DNA of 64,000 nt from contig NZ_PHRF01000162.1 in NCBI RefSeq assembly GCF_004151105.1, positions 153,409-217,408 on the forward strand, given 5' to 3'. Each line of letters starts with the position of its first letter. Within the stretch, counting starts at the first letter, position 1. The stretch comes from Streptomyces sp. L-9-10. GTDB taxonomy: Bacteria > Actinomycetota > Actinomycetes > Streptomycetales > Streptomycetaceae. The position numbers and the translations under genes were made by a program. This document shows, piece after piece, positions 41,600-50,829 of this stretch. The notes under the pieces were generated by a model. That model was given only the letters and a program-made list of their open reading frames with translations, ran no database searches and was not told where the DNA came from.

Positions 41600-44136
41600 T
41601 GCGCGTCCCGCTTTCCTGGCTGCGGGAGTACGTCGACCTGCCGGCGACGGAGACCGGCCGTGACGTCCAGGCCAAGCTCGTCTCCGCCGGTCTTGAGGTC
41701 GAGACCGTCGAGCAGCTCGGCGCGGGCCTCAAGGGCCCCCTCGTCGTCGGCAAGGTGCTCACCATCGAGGAGCTGGAGGGCTTCAAGAAGCCCATCCGCT
41801 TCTGCACGGTGGATGTCGGCACGGCCAACGGCACCGGCGAGCCGCAGGAGATCGTCTGCGGCGCGCGGAACTTCTCCGTCGGCGACAAGGTCGTCGTGGT
41901 CCTCCCCGGCGCGGTCCTGCCGGGCGACTTCGCGATCGCCGCGCGCAAGACGTACGGCAGGACGTCCCACGGCATGATCTGCTCCGGCGACGAGCTGGGC
42001 ATGGGCGGCAGTTCCGGCTGGGGCGAGGGCGGCATCATCGTGCTGCCGCCCGAGCACGAGGCCGGCACCGACGCCATCGCGCTCCTGGAGCTGGTGGACG
42101 AGGTCCTCGACATCGCCGTCACGCCCGACCGCGGCTACTGCCTCTCGCTGCGCGGGGTCGCCCGCGAGACCGCCATCGCGTACGGACTGGCCCTGCGGGA
42201 CCCGGCGCTGCTCGACGTGCCCGCGCCCAACTCGTACGGCCACCCGGTGAAGGTCGCCGACCCGAGGGGCTGCGACCGCTTCACGGCCCGTACGGTCACC
42301 GGCCTCGACCCGGAGGCGCAGAGCCCCATCTGGCTGCGCCGCCGGCTCCAGAAGGCCGGGATGCGGCCGATCTCGCTCGCTGTCGACATCACCAACTACG
42401 TGATGCTGGAGCTCGGCCAGCCGCTGCACGCGTACGACCGCTCCCGGCTGGAGGGCGCCATCGGCGTCCGCCGTGCACGGGCCGGCGAGAGGATCACCAC
42501 GCTCGACGGCGTCCAGCGGGTGCTGGACGCCCAGGACCTGGTCATCACCGACGACCGCGGGCCCATCGGCCTCGCGGGCGTGATGGGCGGCGCGAACACC
42601 GAGATCGCCGACACCACGGCCCACCCGGAAACGGGCGAGACCCAGGGCACCACCGACGTGGTGATCGAGGCCGCGCACTTCGACGCGATCTCCATCGCCC
42701 GTACCGCGCGCCGCCACAAGCTGGCCTCCGAGGCGTCCAAGCGCTTCGAGCGCGGGGTCGACCCGCAGGCCGCGGCCGCCGCCGCGCAGCGGACCGTCGA
42801 CCTGCTCGTGCTGCTCGCCGGCGGCTCCGCCGGGGCCGGCGTCACGGAGATCATCGCGCCCTCCGCGCCGCACACCATCACCATGCCCGCCGACCACCCC
42901 GACCGGGTCGCCGGTGTCACCTACGGCAGGGAGACCGTCGTACGGCGGCTCCAGCAGATCGGCTGCGACGTCTACGGCCAGGACGAGCTGGTCGTCACCG
43001 TCCCGTCCTGGCGCCCCGACCTAGGCGAGCCCAATGACCTCGCCGAGGAGGTCATCCGGCTCGAGGGGTACGAGAACCTCCCCTCGACGCTGCCGACCCC
43101 GCCGTCCGGCCGCGGACTCACCGAGCGCCAGCGGCTGCACCGCCGCGTCGGCCGCGCCCTGGCCGGCGCCGGTTATGTCGAGGCGCTGAACTACCCGTTC
43201 CTCGGTGACGCGGCGCTCGACGCGCTCGGGCTGCCGGCCGACGACGACCGGCGCCGTACGGTCACGCTCGTCAACCCGCTCTCCGACGAGGAGCCCGCGC
43301 TGCGCACCACGCTGCTGCCGGGCCTGCTCACGGCGCTGCGGCGCAACGACGGCCGCGGTTCGCACGACCTGGCGCTCTTCGAGACCGGACTGGTCTTCCT
43401 GCCCACCGGCCACGAGACCGTGCCGGTACGGCTGCCCGTCGACCGGCGGCCGACCGACGAGGAGGCGGCGGCGCTCGACGCCGCGCTGCCGCGCCAGCCG
43501 CGGCACGCCGCCGTCGTGCTGGCCGGGGCGCGCGAGCGGGCCGGCTGGTGGGGCAGGGGACGCCCCGCGCAGTGGTCGGACGCCGTCGAGGCCGCCCGTA
43601 CCGTCGCCCGCGAGGCCGGGGCCGAACTGACCGTACGGGCCGGGCAGTACGAGCCGTGGCACCCCGGCCGCTGCGCGGCGCTGTTCGCCGCCGTGGACGG
43701 TGAGGAGACGCTCCTCGGCCACGCCGGAGAGCTGCACCCGCGCGTCGTGAAGGCGCTCGGCCTGCCGGAGCGCAGCTGCGCCATGGAGATCGATCTCGAC
43801 CTGCTGGAGCGCGCGGGCACCGGTGTCATCAAGGCGCCGCGGATTTCCACCTATCCGGTGGCGACGCAGGATGTCGCGCTTGTCGTACCGGGCGAGGTGC
43901 CGGCCGCCGAGGTGGAGCGGGCGCTGCGCGAGGGCGCCGGGGAACTCCTGGAGTCCCTGCGGCTGTTCGACGTGTTCGCCGGCGAGCAGATCGGCGAGGG
44001 GCACAAGTCCCTTGCCTACGCCCTGCGTTTCCGCGCGGCGGACCGCACACTGACGGTCGACGAGGCCACGGCGGCCCGTGACGCGGCCGTCGCGCTCGCC
44101 GCCGAACGGACCGGGGCGGTCCTGCGCGGCGCGTGA
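41599..44136 (+). CDS. pheT: Phenylalanyl-tRNA synthetase beta chain
   Basis: An 845-residue beta subunit, full length for the family. It has an OB-fold tRNA-binding domain (residues ~40-150: VVGKVLTIEEL...SHGMICSGDELGMG), B3/B4 with the editing region (IRRR-like KLASEASKRFERGVDP), the B5 domain (EVIRLEGYENLPSTLPTPPS) and a C-terminal anticodon-binding fold (RISTYPVATQDVALVV, LAYALRFRAADRTLTVDE). It pairs with PheS as (alpha-beta)2. Confidence 0.97.
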   Translation: MRVPLSWLREYVDLPATETGRDVQAKLVSAGLEVETVEQLGAGLKGPLVVGKVLTIEELEGFKKPIRFCTVDVGTANGTGEPQEIVCGARNFSVGDKVVVVLPGAVLPGDFAIAARKTYGRTSHGMICSGDELGMGGSSGWGEGGIIVLPPEHEAGTDAIALLELVDEVLDIAVTPDRGYCLSLRGVARETAIAYGLALRDPALLDVPAPNSYGHPVKVADPRGCDRFTARTVTGLDPEAQSPIWLRRRLQKAGMRPISLAVDITNYVMLELGQPLHAYDRSRLEGAIGVRRARAGERITTLDGVQRVLDAQDLVITDDRGPIGLAGVMGGANTEIADTTAHPETGETQGTTDVVIEAAHFDAISIARTARRHKLASEASKRFERGVDPQAAAAAAQRTVDLLVLLAGGSAGAGVTEIIAPSAPHTITMPADHPDRVAGVTYGRETVVRRLQQIGCDVYGQDELVVTVPSWRPDLGEPNDLAEEVIRLEGYENLPSTLPTPPSGRGLTERQRLHRRVGRALAGAGYVEALNYPFLGDAALDALGLPADDDRRRTVTLVNPLSDEEPALRTTLLPGLLTALRRNDGRGSHDLALFETGLVFLPTGHETVPVRLPVDRRPTDEEAAALDAALPRQPRHAAVVLAGARERAGWWGRGRPAQWSDAVEAARTVAREAGAELTVRAGQYEPWHPGRCAALFAAVDGEETLLGHAGELHPRVVKALGLPERSCAMEIDLDLLERAGTGVIKAPRISTYPVATQDVALVVPGEVPAAEVERALREGAGELLESLRLFDVFAGEQIGEGHKSLAYALRFRAADRTLTVDEATAARDAAVALAAERTGAVLRGA

Positions 44137-44176
44137 CCACCCTGCCGCGCGCCGTCGCTGTACTGGCTCTCGGCCC

Positions 44177-44214
44177 GTGAGGGGCGCATCCGGATCATCG
44201 GATGCGCCCCTCAC
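44177..44214 (+). terminator. Strong terminator after pheT
   Basis: A perfect 16-bp stem, GTGAGGGGCGCATCCG (44177-44192) with CGGATGCGCCCCTCAC (44199-44214), and a 6-nt loop lie 40 nt past the pheT stop. TCATTCGGG follows. Confidence 0.85.
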
Positions 44215-44340
44215 TCATTCGGGTGAGAAGTCCTGGCGTGTCACGTCATGGGGCTTCCGTGATCGACACAATCGATCCGGCCGAGACGGTCGACGTACGC
44301 CCCACGGCTTAGCGGCCGGACGGCCGAGGGAGGCCGACGG

Positions 44341-45465
44341 ATGAACCGGACCAAGGCGACAGAGGACGCGCAGGCGGAAGCGCCGGCCTCCTGGGGCCTT
44401 GTCGAATGCGCGATCCCGGGCGGTCTGCTCACAGCGGTGATCACCTGGGAGCTGACCCGCCCGGCGGCGGACCGCGACGACCTGCTCTCGCGCATCGTGA
44501 CCTGCGTCGTCTTCCTGCTGGTGGTGGCGTATCTGCTGATCCGCGTACGGCGGCGGGCGGCCCGGGAGTTGCGGGAGGTCAAGGCCGTGGCGCGGGCCGC
44601 CCAGGAGGTGCTGATCAGGACCCTGCCGCCCCGGCTGGACGGTCTCGCGCTCTCCGCACGCCAGCTCTCCGCCTCGCGCGGTGCCGATGTCGGCGGCGAT
44701 CTGTACGAGGCGGTGGCCACGGCCTACGGGGTGCGGGTCGTCATCGGGGATGTGCGCGGCCATGGACTGCCCGCGATCGGGGCGGTGGCCGCGGTCCTCG
44801 GCAGCTTCCGGGAGGCGGCCCATGACGAGGCCGGGCTCGACGGCGTCCTGCGCCGGCTCGACCGGGCCCACCAGCGCCATCTGCGGGAGCTGGCGCGCCA
44901 GGAGCCGCCCGCCGCCGCGGGGCAGGAGCCGGACTCCCTGTCGGCGGAGGAGTTCGTCACCGTACTGCTGCTGGAGATCGGGGCCGACGCGGAGGTACGG
45001 GCCCTCAACTGCGGCCATCCCTGGCCCTATCGGCTCGGCCGCGGCGCCGCGCGGCTGGCGTCGGGCGAGCCGCTGCCGCCGCTGGGCGCCTTTCCGCTGC
45101 CCGCCGATCTGCTGCCGTATCAGTGCGGTCCGCTGCTGCCCGGTGAGGCGCTGTTCCTGCACACCGACGGGGCGGAGGACGCCCGGGACTCCGCGGGACG
45201 GTTCTTCGCTCTGGAGGAAGCGCTCGCGGAGGCCGCCGCGGGCCCGCCCCTGGCGCCCGCCGCCGTGGTGCGCACGGTCCACGCGGCGCTGCTGCGGCAC
45301 ACCGGCGGGCGGATCACCGACGACATGGCGCTGCTCGTGCTGCGCAACGACCGCCCACCGGTGGGCGATTCCTCGCGTGTGCCCGCGCAGCCCGGCGGAC
45401 CGGGCCTGTGCCGTACGTGGGTCCCCGCGAGGGAGGCCACCACTCACGCGCCCGGCCCGGGATGA
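44341..45465 (+). CDS. Membrane PP2C/SpoIIE-type serine phosphatase
   Basis: A 374-residue protein. Two N-terminal membrane segments (CAIPGGLLTAVITWEL and IVTCVVFLLVVAYLLIRVRR) lead into a PP2C-SpoIIE catalytic domain: metal-binding SRGADVGGDLYEA, VIGDVRGHGLPA, LFLHTDGAEDARD and ITDDMALLVLR. Such phosphatases reactivate anti-anti-sigma factors or act on Ser/Thr kinase targets. No anti-sigma partner is nearby. A Pro/Gly-rich tail of about 35 residues is present. Confidence 0.9.
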   Translation: MNRTKATEDAQAEAPASWGLVECAIPGGLLTAVITWELTRPAADRDDLLSRIVTCVVFLLVVAYLLIRVRRRAARELREVKAVARAAQEVLIRTLPPRLDGLALSARQLSASRGADVGGDLYEAVATAYGVRVVIGDVRGHGLPAIGAVAAVLGSFREAAHDEAGLDGVLRRLDRAHQRHLRELARQEPPAAAGQEPDSLSAEEFVTVLLLEIGADAEVRALNCGHPWPYRLGRGAARLASGEPLPPLGAFPLPADLLPYQCGPLLPGEALFLHTDGAEDARDSAGRFFALEEALAEAAAGPPLAPAAVVRTVHAALLRHTGGRITDDMALLVLRNDRPPVGDSSRVPAQPGGPGLCRTWVPAREATTHAPGPG

Positions 45466-45847
45466 CGGCGAATCCCCTCCCTCGAACGCCCCCCGTCGAA
45501 CGCTCCCCCCGGTCGGACGCTCCCTGCCGGAAGACCCTGCCGGATGCCCGGCCTCGCGATCTCCCTGCCCCGTACACGCGGTCCCGTACGGGCGGTCCCG
45601 TACACGCGCCGTCCACTCTGCCGCGGAGTGTCGGGCAGGTCGGCAGGGCGGACGGCGCGGTTGCGGGCCACCGCACTGTACGAGGGGGAGCCGGCGGCCC
45701 GGCGCCTCTTTTGCGAGGCGATTCAGTCAACAGGTCCCGCTTTCCCGGCGGGAGGGTGCACGGGGCGCGTTTCCGGGCATTACGTTCACACCCCGTGCGT
45801 TTCCCGTTCCACTACGCTGGTTCGGCCGAGCCACCGGAGGGGCACTC
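45466..45847. other. 382-bp intergenic region before the NsdA-like regulator
   Basis: I find no supportable gene. Two copies of GCGGTCCCGTAC lie near 45578-45600 within GTAC-rich imperfect palindromes. The composition becomes slightly less GC-rich before the regulator. A TACGCT -10-like box (45813-45818) could belong to the downstream gene, but no convincing -35 goes with it. The actual start ATG at 45848 has GGAGGGG upstream. Confidence 0.45.
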
Positions 45848-47188
45848 ATGCACCCCAATTCTCTGCTCGATTCCCTGCTCGACGAGGCGGGTATCTCCCA
45901 TGCCGGTCTCGCCGCGCGGGTCAACCAAGCCGGCCGGGCCAGAGGTCTCGCCCTGCGCTACGAACACACCGCCGTCTCACGGTGGCTGAAGGGACAGCGG
46001 CCGCGCGGCCAAGTGCCCGACCTGATCTGCGCGGTGCTGGGCGAGCGGCTGCACCGCTCGCTCACGCTGGACGACATCGGGCTCGGGGTGACGGGGGAGT
46101 CGCTCGTACCGCACGGCACCCCGCTCTCCGGTTTCGTGGAGCGGGCCACCGCGCTGTGGCGCTGCGACGAACAGCAACGTCCGCACATAGTGGGCGCCCC
46201 CACCGTCACCGGGACGCCCGCCGTGATGCCCGTCTGGGAGTGGGAGAACCCTCCCGAGGACGCCGATGTCTCCCGCAGCGGCCGCAACAAGGTCGGCCCG
46301 GCCGACATCAAGCTGCTGCGGTCGGCCAGGGCGCACTACGAGCTGATGTACCGGCGGGCGGGCGGAGTCGCCACCCGCGCCAGGATCGTGCGCTTCCTCA
46401 ACGCCGAGACCGCTCCGCTGCTGCGCGGCGGGTACAGCGACGCGCTGGGCCGCCAACTGCACCGCGCCACCGGCGGTCTGGTGGCGGTGGCCGGTATCTG
46501 CGCCTATGACTCGGACGCGCACGGGCTCGCCCAGCGCTACTTCCACCAGGCGCTGCGGCTGGCCAAGGCGAGCGGCGACCGGGGCCTCGGCGCGTATGTG
46601 ATCGCGCTGCTGGTCAACCAGTCACTGCACATGGGGGAGTACCGCCAGGCCGTGGCGTTCGCCGAGGCGGCGCTGCGGACGGCCGGGCGCCAGATCACCC
46701 CGGCGCTCGCGGCGGACCTGTACGCGATGCAGGCCAAGTCGTATGCGCATCTCGGTGACGGCAGCGGGGCGCTCGGCTGTATCCGGCGTGCCGAGACGGA
46801 GGCGGAACGCATCCGGCCGGGGCACGAGCCGGACGAGACGGGCTACGTACAGCCGGGCCTGGTGAACGTACAGGTGGCGGAGGCGCTGCTCAGCCTCGGT
46901 GATCTGGCGGCCGCGCGGGCGCACGCGGCGGCGGCCGTGGACACCCCGGCGCACGATCGCGGCCGGGTCCACCGGCTGGCGATGCTCAGCCATATCGAAT
47001 TGCGGCAGGGCGAGGCCGACCGCGCCGCCAGGACAGCGGCCGAAATGGCCGAGCGCGCGCGGGGGATGGAGTCCCAGCGCCTGCGAGACCGGTTGCGCGC
47101 CGTACGAGAACAGCTGGTGGCCAGCGGATCCACGGACGCGGAGGAGACGGCGGAGCTGATCGAAGGCGCGCTGCGCGTTCCTCTGTGA
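45848..47188 (+). CDS. NsdA-like TPR transcriptional regulator
   Basis: A 446-residue regulator. The N-terminal ~75 residues are XRE-like (LDSLLDEAGISHAGLAARVN, EHTAVSRWLKGQRPRGQVP). A long all-helical tetratricopeptide array follows (GLAQRYFHQALRLAKASGDR, AEALLSLGDLAAARAHAAAA). This is the architecture of Streptomyces NsdA/NsdB-type developmental and antibiotic regulators, which respond to unknown signals. GGAGGGG precedes the ATG. It is followed at 86 nt by the Nudix gene, possibly cotranscribed. Confidence 0.82.
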   Translation: MHPNSLLDSLLDEAGISHAGLAARVNQAGRARGLALRYEHTAVSRWLKGQRPRGQVPDLICAVLGERLHRSLTLDDIGLGVTGESLVPHGTPLSGFVERATALWRCDEQQRPHIVGAPTVTGTPAVMPVWEWENPPEDADVSRSGRNKVGPADIKLLRSARAHYELMYRRAGGVATRARIVRFLNAETAPLLRGGYSDALGRQLHRATGGLVAVAGICAYDSDAHGLAQRYFHQALRLAKASGDRGLGAYVIALLVNQSLHMGEYRQAVAFAEAALRTAGRQITPALAADLYAMQAKSYAHLGDGSGALGCIRRAETEAERIRPGHEPDETGYVQPGLVNVQVAEALLSLGDLAAARAHAAAAVDTPAHDRGRVHRLAMLSHIELRQGEADRAARTAAEMAERARGMESQRLRDRLRAVREQLVASGSTDAEETAELIEGALRVPL

Positions 47189-47274
47189 GCCCCTTTATGA
47201 GCCCCCGGCACGTTCCCGTTCACCGAGACTGCTGCTGCGATATTGCCATCAACTTGTCGGAAGGTGGCAGAAAC

Positions 47275-47805
47275 GTGCAGTGGACGAAACTTAGCGAACA
47301 GACCGTGTACGAGAACCGCTGGTTCCGGGTCAATCTCGCGGACGTCAAACTCCCTGACGGCCGGCATCTGGACCACTTCCTCATCCGGCTCCGCCCGGTC
47401 GCCGTGGCGACCGCGGTCAACTCCGCCAACGAGGTGCTGATGCTCTGGCGGCACCGCTTCATCACCGACAGCTGGGGCTGGGAGCTGGCCGCGGGGGTCG
47501 TCGAGGACGGCGAGGACATCGAGACCGCGGCCGCCAGGGAGATGGAGGAGGAGACCGGGTGGCGCCCGGGACCTCTCCGGCATCTGCTCACGGTCGAGCC
47601 GTCCAACGGCCTGACCGACGCAAGGCACCATCTCTACTGGACGGAGGACGCCACGTACATCGGGCATCCCGAGGACGACTTCGAGTCCTCGCGCCGGGAG
47701 TGGGTCCCGCTCAAGCTGGTGCCCGACATGATCGCCCGGGGTGAGATCCCGGCCGCCAATATGACGGCCGGGCTGCTGATGCTCCATCACTTAAGGCTGG
47801 GCTAG
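47275..47805 (+). CDS. Nudix hydrolase (ADP-ribose pyrophosphatase-like)
   Basis: A 176-residue Nudix enzyme with an intact Nudix box: G-VVEDG-E-DIETAAA-REMEEETGW (about residues 82-104) fits GX5EX7REUXEEXGU. The upstream VLMLWRHRFITDSWGWEL matches the ADP-ribose/nucleoside-diphosphate subgroup. It hydrolyses a nucleoside diphosphate linked to another moiety. The start GTG (QWTKLSEQ) has GGAAGG about 10 nt upstream; an upstream in-frame start would add an unconserved Cys-rich stretch. Confidence 0.9.
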   Translation: MQWTKLSEQTVYENRWFRVNLADVKLPDGRHLDHFLIRLRPVAVATAVNSANEVLMLWRHRFITDSWGWELAAGVVEDGEDIETAAAREMEEETGWRPGPLRHLLTVEPSNGLTDARHHLYWTEDATYIGHPEDDFESSRREWVPLKLVPDMIARGEIPAANMTAGLLMLHHLRLG

Positions 47806-47872
47806 GGGGTGTCGCGAAAGCCGTGCCGTGCCCGCACTGCGGGCGGACGGCGCCGCTTTCGCGACATGCCCC
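47806..47872 (+). terminator. Long hairpin terminator of the Nudix gene
   Basis: GGGGTGTCGCGAAAGC (47806-47821), beginning right after the stop codon, pairs with GCTTTCGCGACATGCCCC (47855-47872) with a two-base bulge. An inner stem (GTGCCCGCA/TGCGGGC) sits in between. The right arm merges into the tandem repeat that follows. Confidence 0.75.
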
Positions 47873-47965
47873 AGGGCGACATGCCCCAGGGCGACATGCC
47901 CCAGGGCGACATGCCCCAGGGCGACATGCCCCAGGGCGACATGCCCCAGGGCGACACGCCCCTGG
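47861..47965. repeat. 15-bp tandem repeat, 6 perfect copies plus 1 degenerate
   Basis: The unit GCGACATGCCCCAGG repeats perfectly six times (47861-47950). A seventh copy with two differences (GCGACACGCCCCTGG) ends at 47965. The first unit forms the right arm of the Nudix terminator hairpin. It lies between convergent genes and looks like a minisatellite likely to vary in copy number. There are no spacers, so it is not CRISPR. Confidence 0.95.
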
Positions 47966-47970
47966 CTCGG

Positions 47971-48228
47971 CTAGCGGCCCAGGGACTGCCAGACCGCCAC
48001 CGCCAGCGCTCCGAGCGAGCAGAGCGCCGCCACGGCGGGCAGCGGCCACCTGGCGTGCTCCAGAGCCGCGACGCGCGCGGCCAGATCGGTCACATCCTTG
48101 TCGGTCTGGTCGTTGCGCTGGGCCAGTAACGCCAGCCTGCCGTCGGTCCTGGCGAGACCGACGTCGAGGCCGCGCCGTAACTCGGCGCACTCTTCGCCGA
48201 CCACGGAATGGTCAGAGGGGGTGGTCAC
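47971..48228 (-). CDS. Small coiled-coil tail-anchored membrane protein
   Basis: An 85-residue protein I do not recognise by family. Residues ~10-60 are hydrophilic and heptad-like (VGEECAELRRGLDVGLARTD, QTDKDVTDLAARVAALEHAR). A C-terminal hydrophobic segment follows (WPLPAVAALCSLGALAVAVW) and it ends QSLGR. It could be a tail-anchored protein; the shape resembles phage holin-associated or septum-associated coiled-coil proteins, without proof. The GTG start has AGGAG 7 nt upstream, which supports a real gene. It is convergent to the Nudix gene. Confidence 0.65.
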   Translation of the reverse strand: MTTPSDHSVVGEECAELRRGLDVGLARTDGRLALLAQRNDQTDKDVTDLAARVAALEHARWPLPAVAALCSLGALAVAVWQSLGR

Positions 48229-48402
48229 GAATCCGCTCCTGTTCGGGAAAGTCGTCCAACGGTTCTTCGCCGGGCCCCGGTGGTGCCGGGACCAAGCGGA
48301 ACCGAGTCAACTCCCCTTACGCGCGGGGCAGCAGGGTGTGTGAATGGCATATGCGAGCACCCTTCGCACACGCCGTGCGAATTTCTTCACCCTCTGTGAC
48401 CG

Positions 48403-49275
48403 TCACTCGTACGTGTAGAAGCCCGCGCCCGTCTTACGGCCCAGCCTGCCCGCGTCCACCATCCGCTGGAGCAGCGGAGACGCCGCGTACAGCGGCTCCT
48501 TGAACTCGGCGTACATCGAATCGGCGACCGACGCCACGGTGTCCAGACCGATCAGATCGGAGAGCTTGAGCGGGCCCATCGGATGAGCGCAGCCCAGCTC
48601 CATCCCGTTGTCGATGTCCTCGCGGCTCGCGATCCCCGACTCGAACATCCGGATCGCGGCGAGCAGATACGGAATCAGCAGCGCGTTCACCACGAACCCG
48701 GAACGGTCCTGGGCGCGGATCGCGTGCTTGCCCAGCACCCCCTGGACGACACTCTCGGCCCGCTTGATCGTCTCGTCGGAGGTCGTGAGCGCGGGGATCA
48801 GCTCCACCAGCTTCTGCACCGGGGCCGGGTTGAAGAAGTGGATGCCGATGACCTGGTCGGGACGTGAGGTCGCGACGGCCAGCTTGACCAGCGGGATGGA
48901 GGAGGTGTTGGAGGCCAGGATCGCGTCCGGACGCGTCACGACCTGATCGAGCACCTGGAAGATCTCCGTCTTGACCTGCTCGTTCTCGACGACGGCCTCG
49001 ATGACGAGATCGCGGTCGGCGAACTCCCCGAGGTCCGTGGTGAAGCTGAGCCTGCCGAGCGTCTCGTCCCGCTCCGCCTCGGTGATCTTGCCGCGTTCCG
49101 CGGCCTTCGAGAGGGAGTTCTGGAGCCGGGTACGGCCGATCTCCAGGGCCTCGCCGGTGGTCTCGGCGACCTTGACCTCCAGGCCGCTGCGCGCGGCGAC
49201 CTCCGCGATGCCTGCGCCCATCTGGCCGCAGCCCACCACTCCGACGCGGGCGATATCGGTCAGGGTGTCGGTCAC
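48403..49275 (-). CDS. 3-hydroxybutyryl-CoA dehydrogenase
   Basis: A 290-residue 3-hydroxyacyl-CoA dehydrogenase. The NAD-binding motif is VGVVGCGQMGAGIAEVAA (residues ~11-28). Active-site segments are SNTSSIPL, GIHFFNPAPVQKLVELI and SGFVVNALLIPYL. The C-terminal dimerisation domain ends RKTGAGFYTYE. It interconverts acetoacetyl-CoA and 3-hydroxybutyryl-CoA, feeding ethylmalonyl-CoA or butyryl-CoA metabolism. It is monocistronic, with 174 nt on its 3' side that hold no gene. Confidence 0.94.
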   Translation of the reverse strand: MTDTLTDIARVGVVGCGQMGAGIAEVAARSGLEVKVAETTGEALEIGRTRLQNSLSKAAERGKITEAERDETLGRLSFTTDLGEFADRDLVIEAVVENEQVKTEIFQVLDQVVTRPDAILASNTSSIPLVKLAVATSRPDQVIGIHFFNPAPVQKLVELIPALTTSDETIKRAESVVQGVLGKHAIRAQDRSGFVVNALLIPYLLAAIRMFESGIASREDIDNGMELGCAHPMGPLKLSDLIGLDTVASVADSMYAEFKEPLYAASPLLQRMVDAGRLGRKTGAGFYTYE

Positions 49276-49455
49276 ATCGTGCCTTTCGCTGGTCCGTGTC
49301 CCGGCAGGTCCCCCGTGCGATTCCGGCGCCCGCCTCGGGACAGGACGTTACTCCGCCAGGGTGTGTGGACGGGGTGCCGGGGCGGGCATGCTGAGCCCGT
49401 ACGGCGGGCCGGGTCCCGGTGACCCGGCCGCGCGGACTGACGCAGGGGACGGCGC

Positions 49456-50694
49456 ATGGGGCAGATCGGCAGAAGAGAGTTCGTGGCGGCGGCTACAGCG
49501 GTGGTGACCTCGCTCGTCGCCGCCGGGGACGTGGCGGCCGTGGCCGCGTCCGTACCGCGGCGGCACGCTCCGCGCCGGGAGCTGCGCGGGATGTGGATCG
49601 CGACCGTCGCCAACCGCGACTGGCCCTCGGTGCCGGGTCTCACCGCCGACCGGCAGAAGGCCGAGCTGCTCCGGCATCTGGACACGGCGGTCGCCCGCGG
49701 GCTGAACGCCGTGGTCTTTCAGGTACGGCCCACGGCGGACGCGCTGTGGCCCTCGCCGTACGAGCCCTGGTCGCAGTACCTCACCGGCACCCAGGGCAAG
49801 GACCCCGGCTGGGACCCGCTGGGCACGGCGGTACGGGAGGCACGCGCGCGCGGACTGGAGCTGCACGCCTGGTTCAACCCGTACCGGGTCGCCAACCACA
49901 CCGACCCCTCGCGGCTCATCGCGACACATCCGGCCCGGGTCCACCCGGACTGGGTGCTGCCGTACGGCGGGAAGCTCTACTACAACCCGGGTCTGCCCGA
50001 GGTCAGGACGTTCGTCCAGGACGCGATGCTCGACGCGGTCAGGCGTTACGACATCGACGCCGTGCACTGGGACGACTACTTCTATCCGTACCCCGTCGCC
50101 GGACAGGTCTTCGACGACGACGCGGAGTACGAACGGTACGGCGCGGGCTTCCCGGACAAGGCGGCCTGGCGGCGGGACAACACCGACCGGCTGGTGCGGG
50201 AGACGGCCGAGCGGATCAAGAAGATCAAGAAGCATGTGCGGTTCGGGATCAGCCCGTTCGGGGTGTGGCGCAACGCCGCCACGGACCCGCTCGGCTCCGA
50301 CACCCGGGCCGGGGTGCAGACGTACGACGATCTGTACGCCGACACCCGGGGCTGGATCAAGAAGGGCTGGATCGACTACATCGCCCCGCAGCTGTACTGG
50401 AACATCGGCTTCGCCGCCGCCGACTACGCGAAGCTGCTGGCCTGGTGGGACGGCGTCGTACGGGGGACGGGCGTCGATCTGTACCTCGGCGAGGCCCTCT
50501 ACAAGGCGGGCGATCCGGCCCAGCCCGCCGCCTGGCAGGACCCGGCCGAGCTGTCCCGTCATCTGACCCTCGCCAAGAAGTACGCGGGAGCGCGCGGGCA
50601 CTGCTTCTTCTCGGCGAAGGAGGTCGGCGCGGATCCGATCGGGGCGATGACGAGGGTGGTGGCCGACCATTACGGGAAGCGCGCGGCGAAATGA
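49456..50694 (+). CDS. Tat-exported GHL10 family glycoside hydrolase (DUF187)
   Basis: A 412-residue putative glycosyl-hydrolase-like protein. The twin-arginine signal GRREFVAAATAVVTSLVAAG is followed by an Ala-rich cleavage region. The barrel has the family segments LRGMWIATVANRDWPSVPG, LNAVVFQVRPTADALWPS, ELHAWFNPYRV and VHWDDYFYPY. The last carries candidate acidic catalytic residues. It probably acts on peptidoglycan-linked or surface glycans; activity is unproven for the family. It is 180 nt downstream of and divergent from the dehydrogenase. Confidence 0.9.
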   Translation: MGQIGRREFVAAATAVVTSLVAAGDVAAVAASVPRRHAPRRELRGMWIATVANRDWPSVPGLTADRQKAELLRHLDTAVARGLNAVVFQVRPTADALWPSPYEPWSQYLTGTQGKDPGWDPLGTAVREARARGLELHAWFNPYRVANHTDPSRLIATHPARVHPDWVLPYGGKLYYNPGLPEVRTFVQDAMLDAVRRYDIDAVHWDDYFYPYPVAGQVFDDDAEYERYGAGFPDKAAWRRDNTDRLVRETAERIKKIKKHVRFGISPFGVWRNAATDPLGSDTRAGVQTYDDLYADTRGWIKKGWIDYIAPQLYWNIGFAAADYAKLLAWWDGVVRGTGVDLYLGEALYKAGDPAQPAAWQDPAELSRHLTLAKKYAGARGHCFFSAKEVGADPIGAMTRVVADHYGKRAAK

Positions 50695-50829
50695 GCCGAG
50701 CGCGTGCCGGAACGGGCCGGGCGCGGCCGGACTCCCGGGCCCGCCCGGCGGGGCGCGGTCGTCCGGCCGCGCCCGTGCGGGCGTGCCCATCCGGGCGCGC
50801 TGATCCCTCGCCCGCTCGTCCGGGCGCGG

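Noticed and set aside
45408..45989. Open frame covering the 382-bp gap before the NsdA-like regulator
   Set aside because: It has Arg/Pro/Gly-biased composition, overlaps both flanking genes and has no ribosome site or family motif.
47861..47965. CRISPR array
   Set aside because: The repeats are directly contiguous with no spacers and no cas genes are nearby.
47711..48190. Minus-strand frame with repeated GACRP units
   Set aside because: It is only the 15-bp repeat read in frame. It overlaps the Nudix gene's 3' end, has no ribosome site, and conflicts with the better-supported 85-residue gene.
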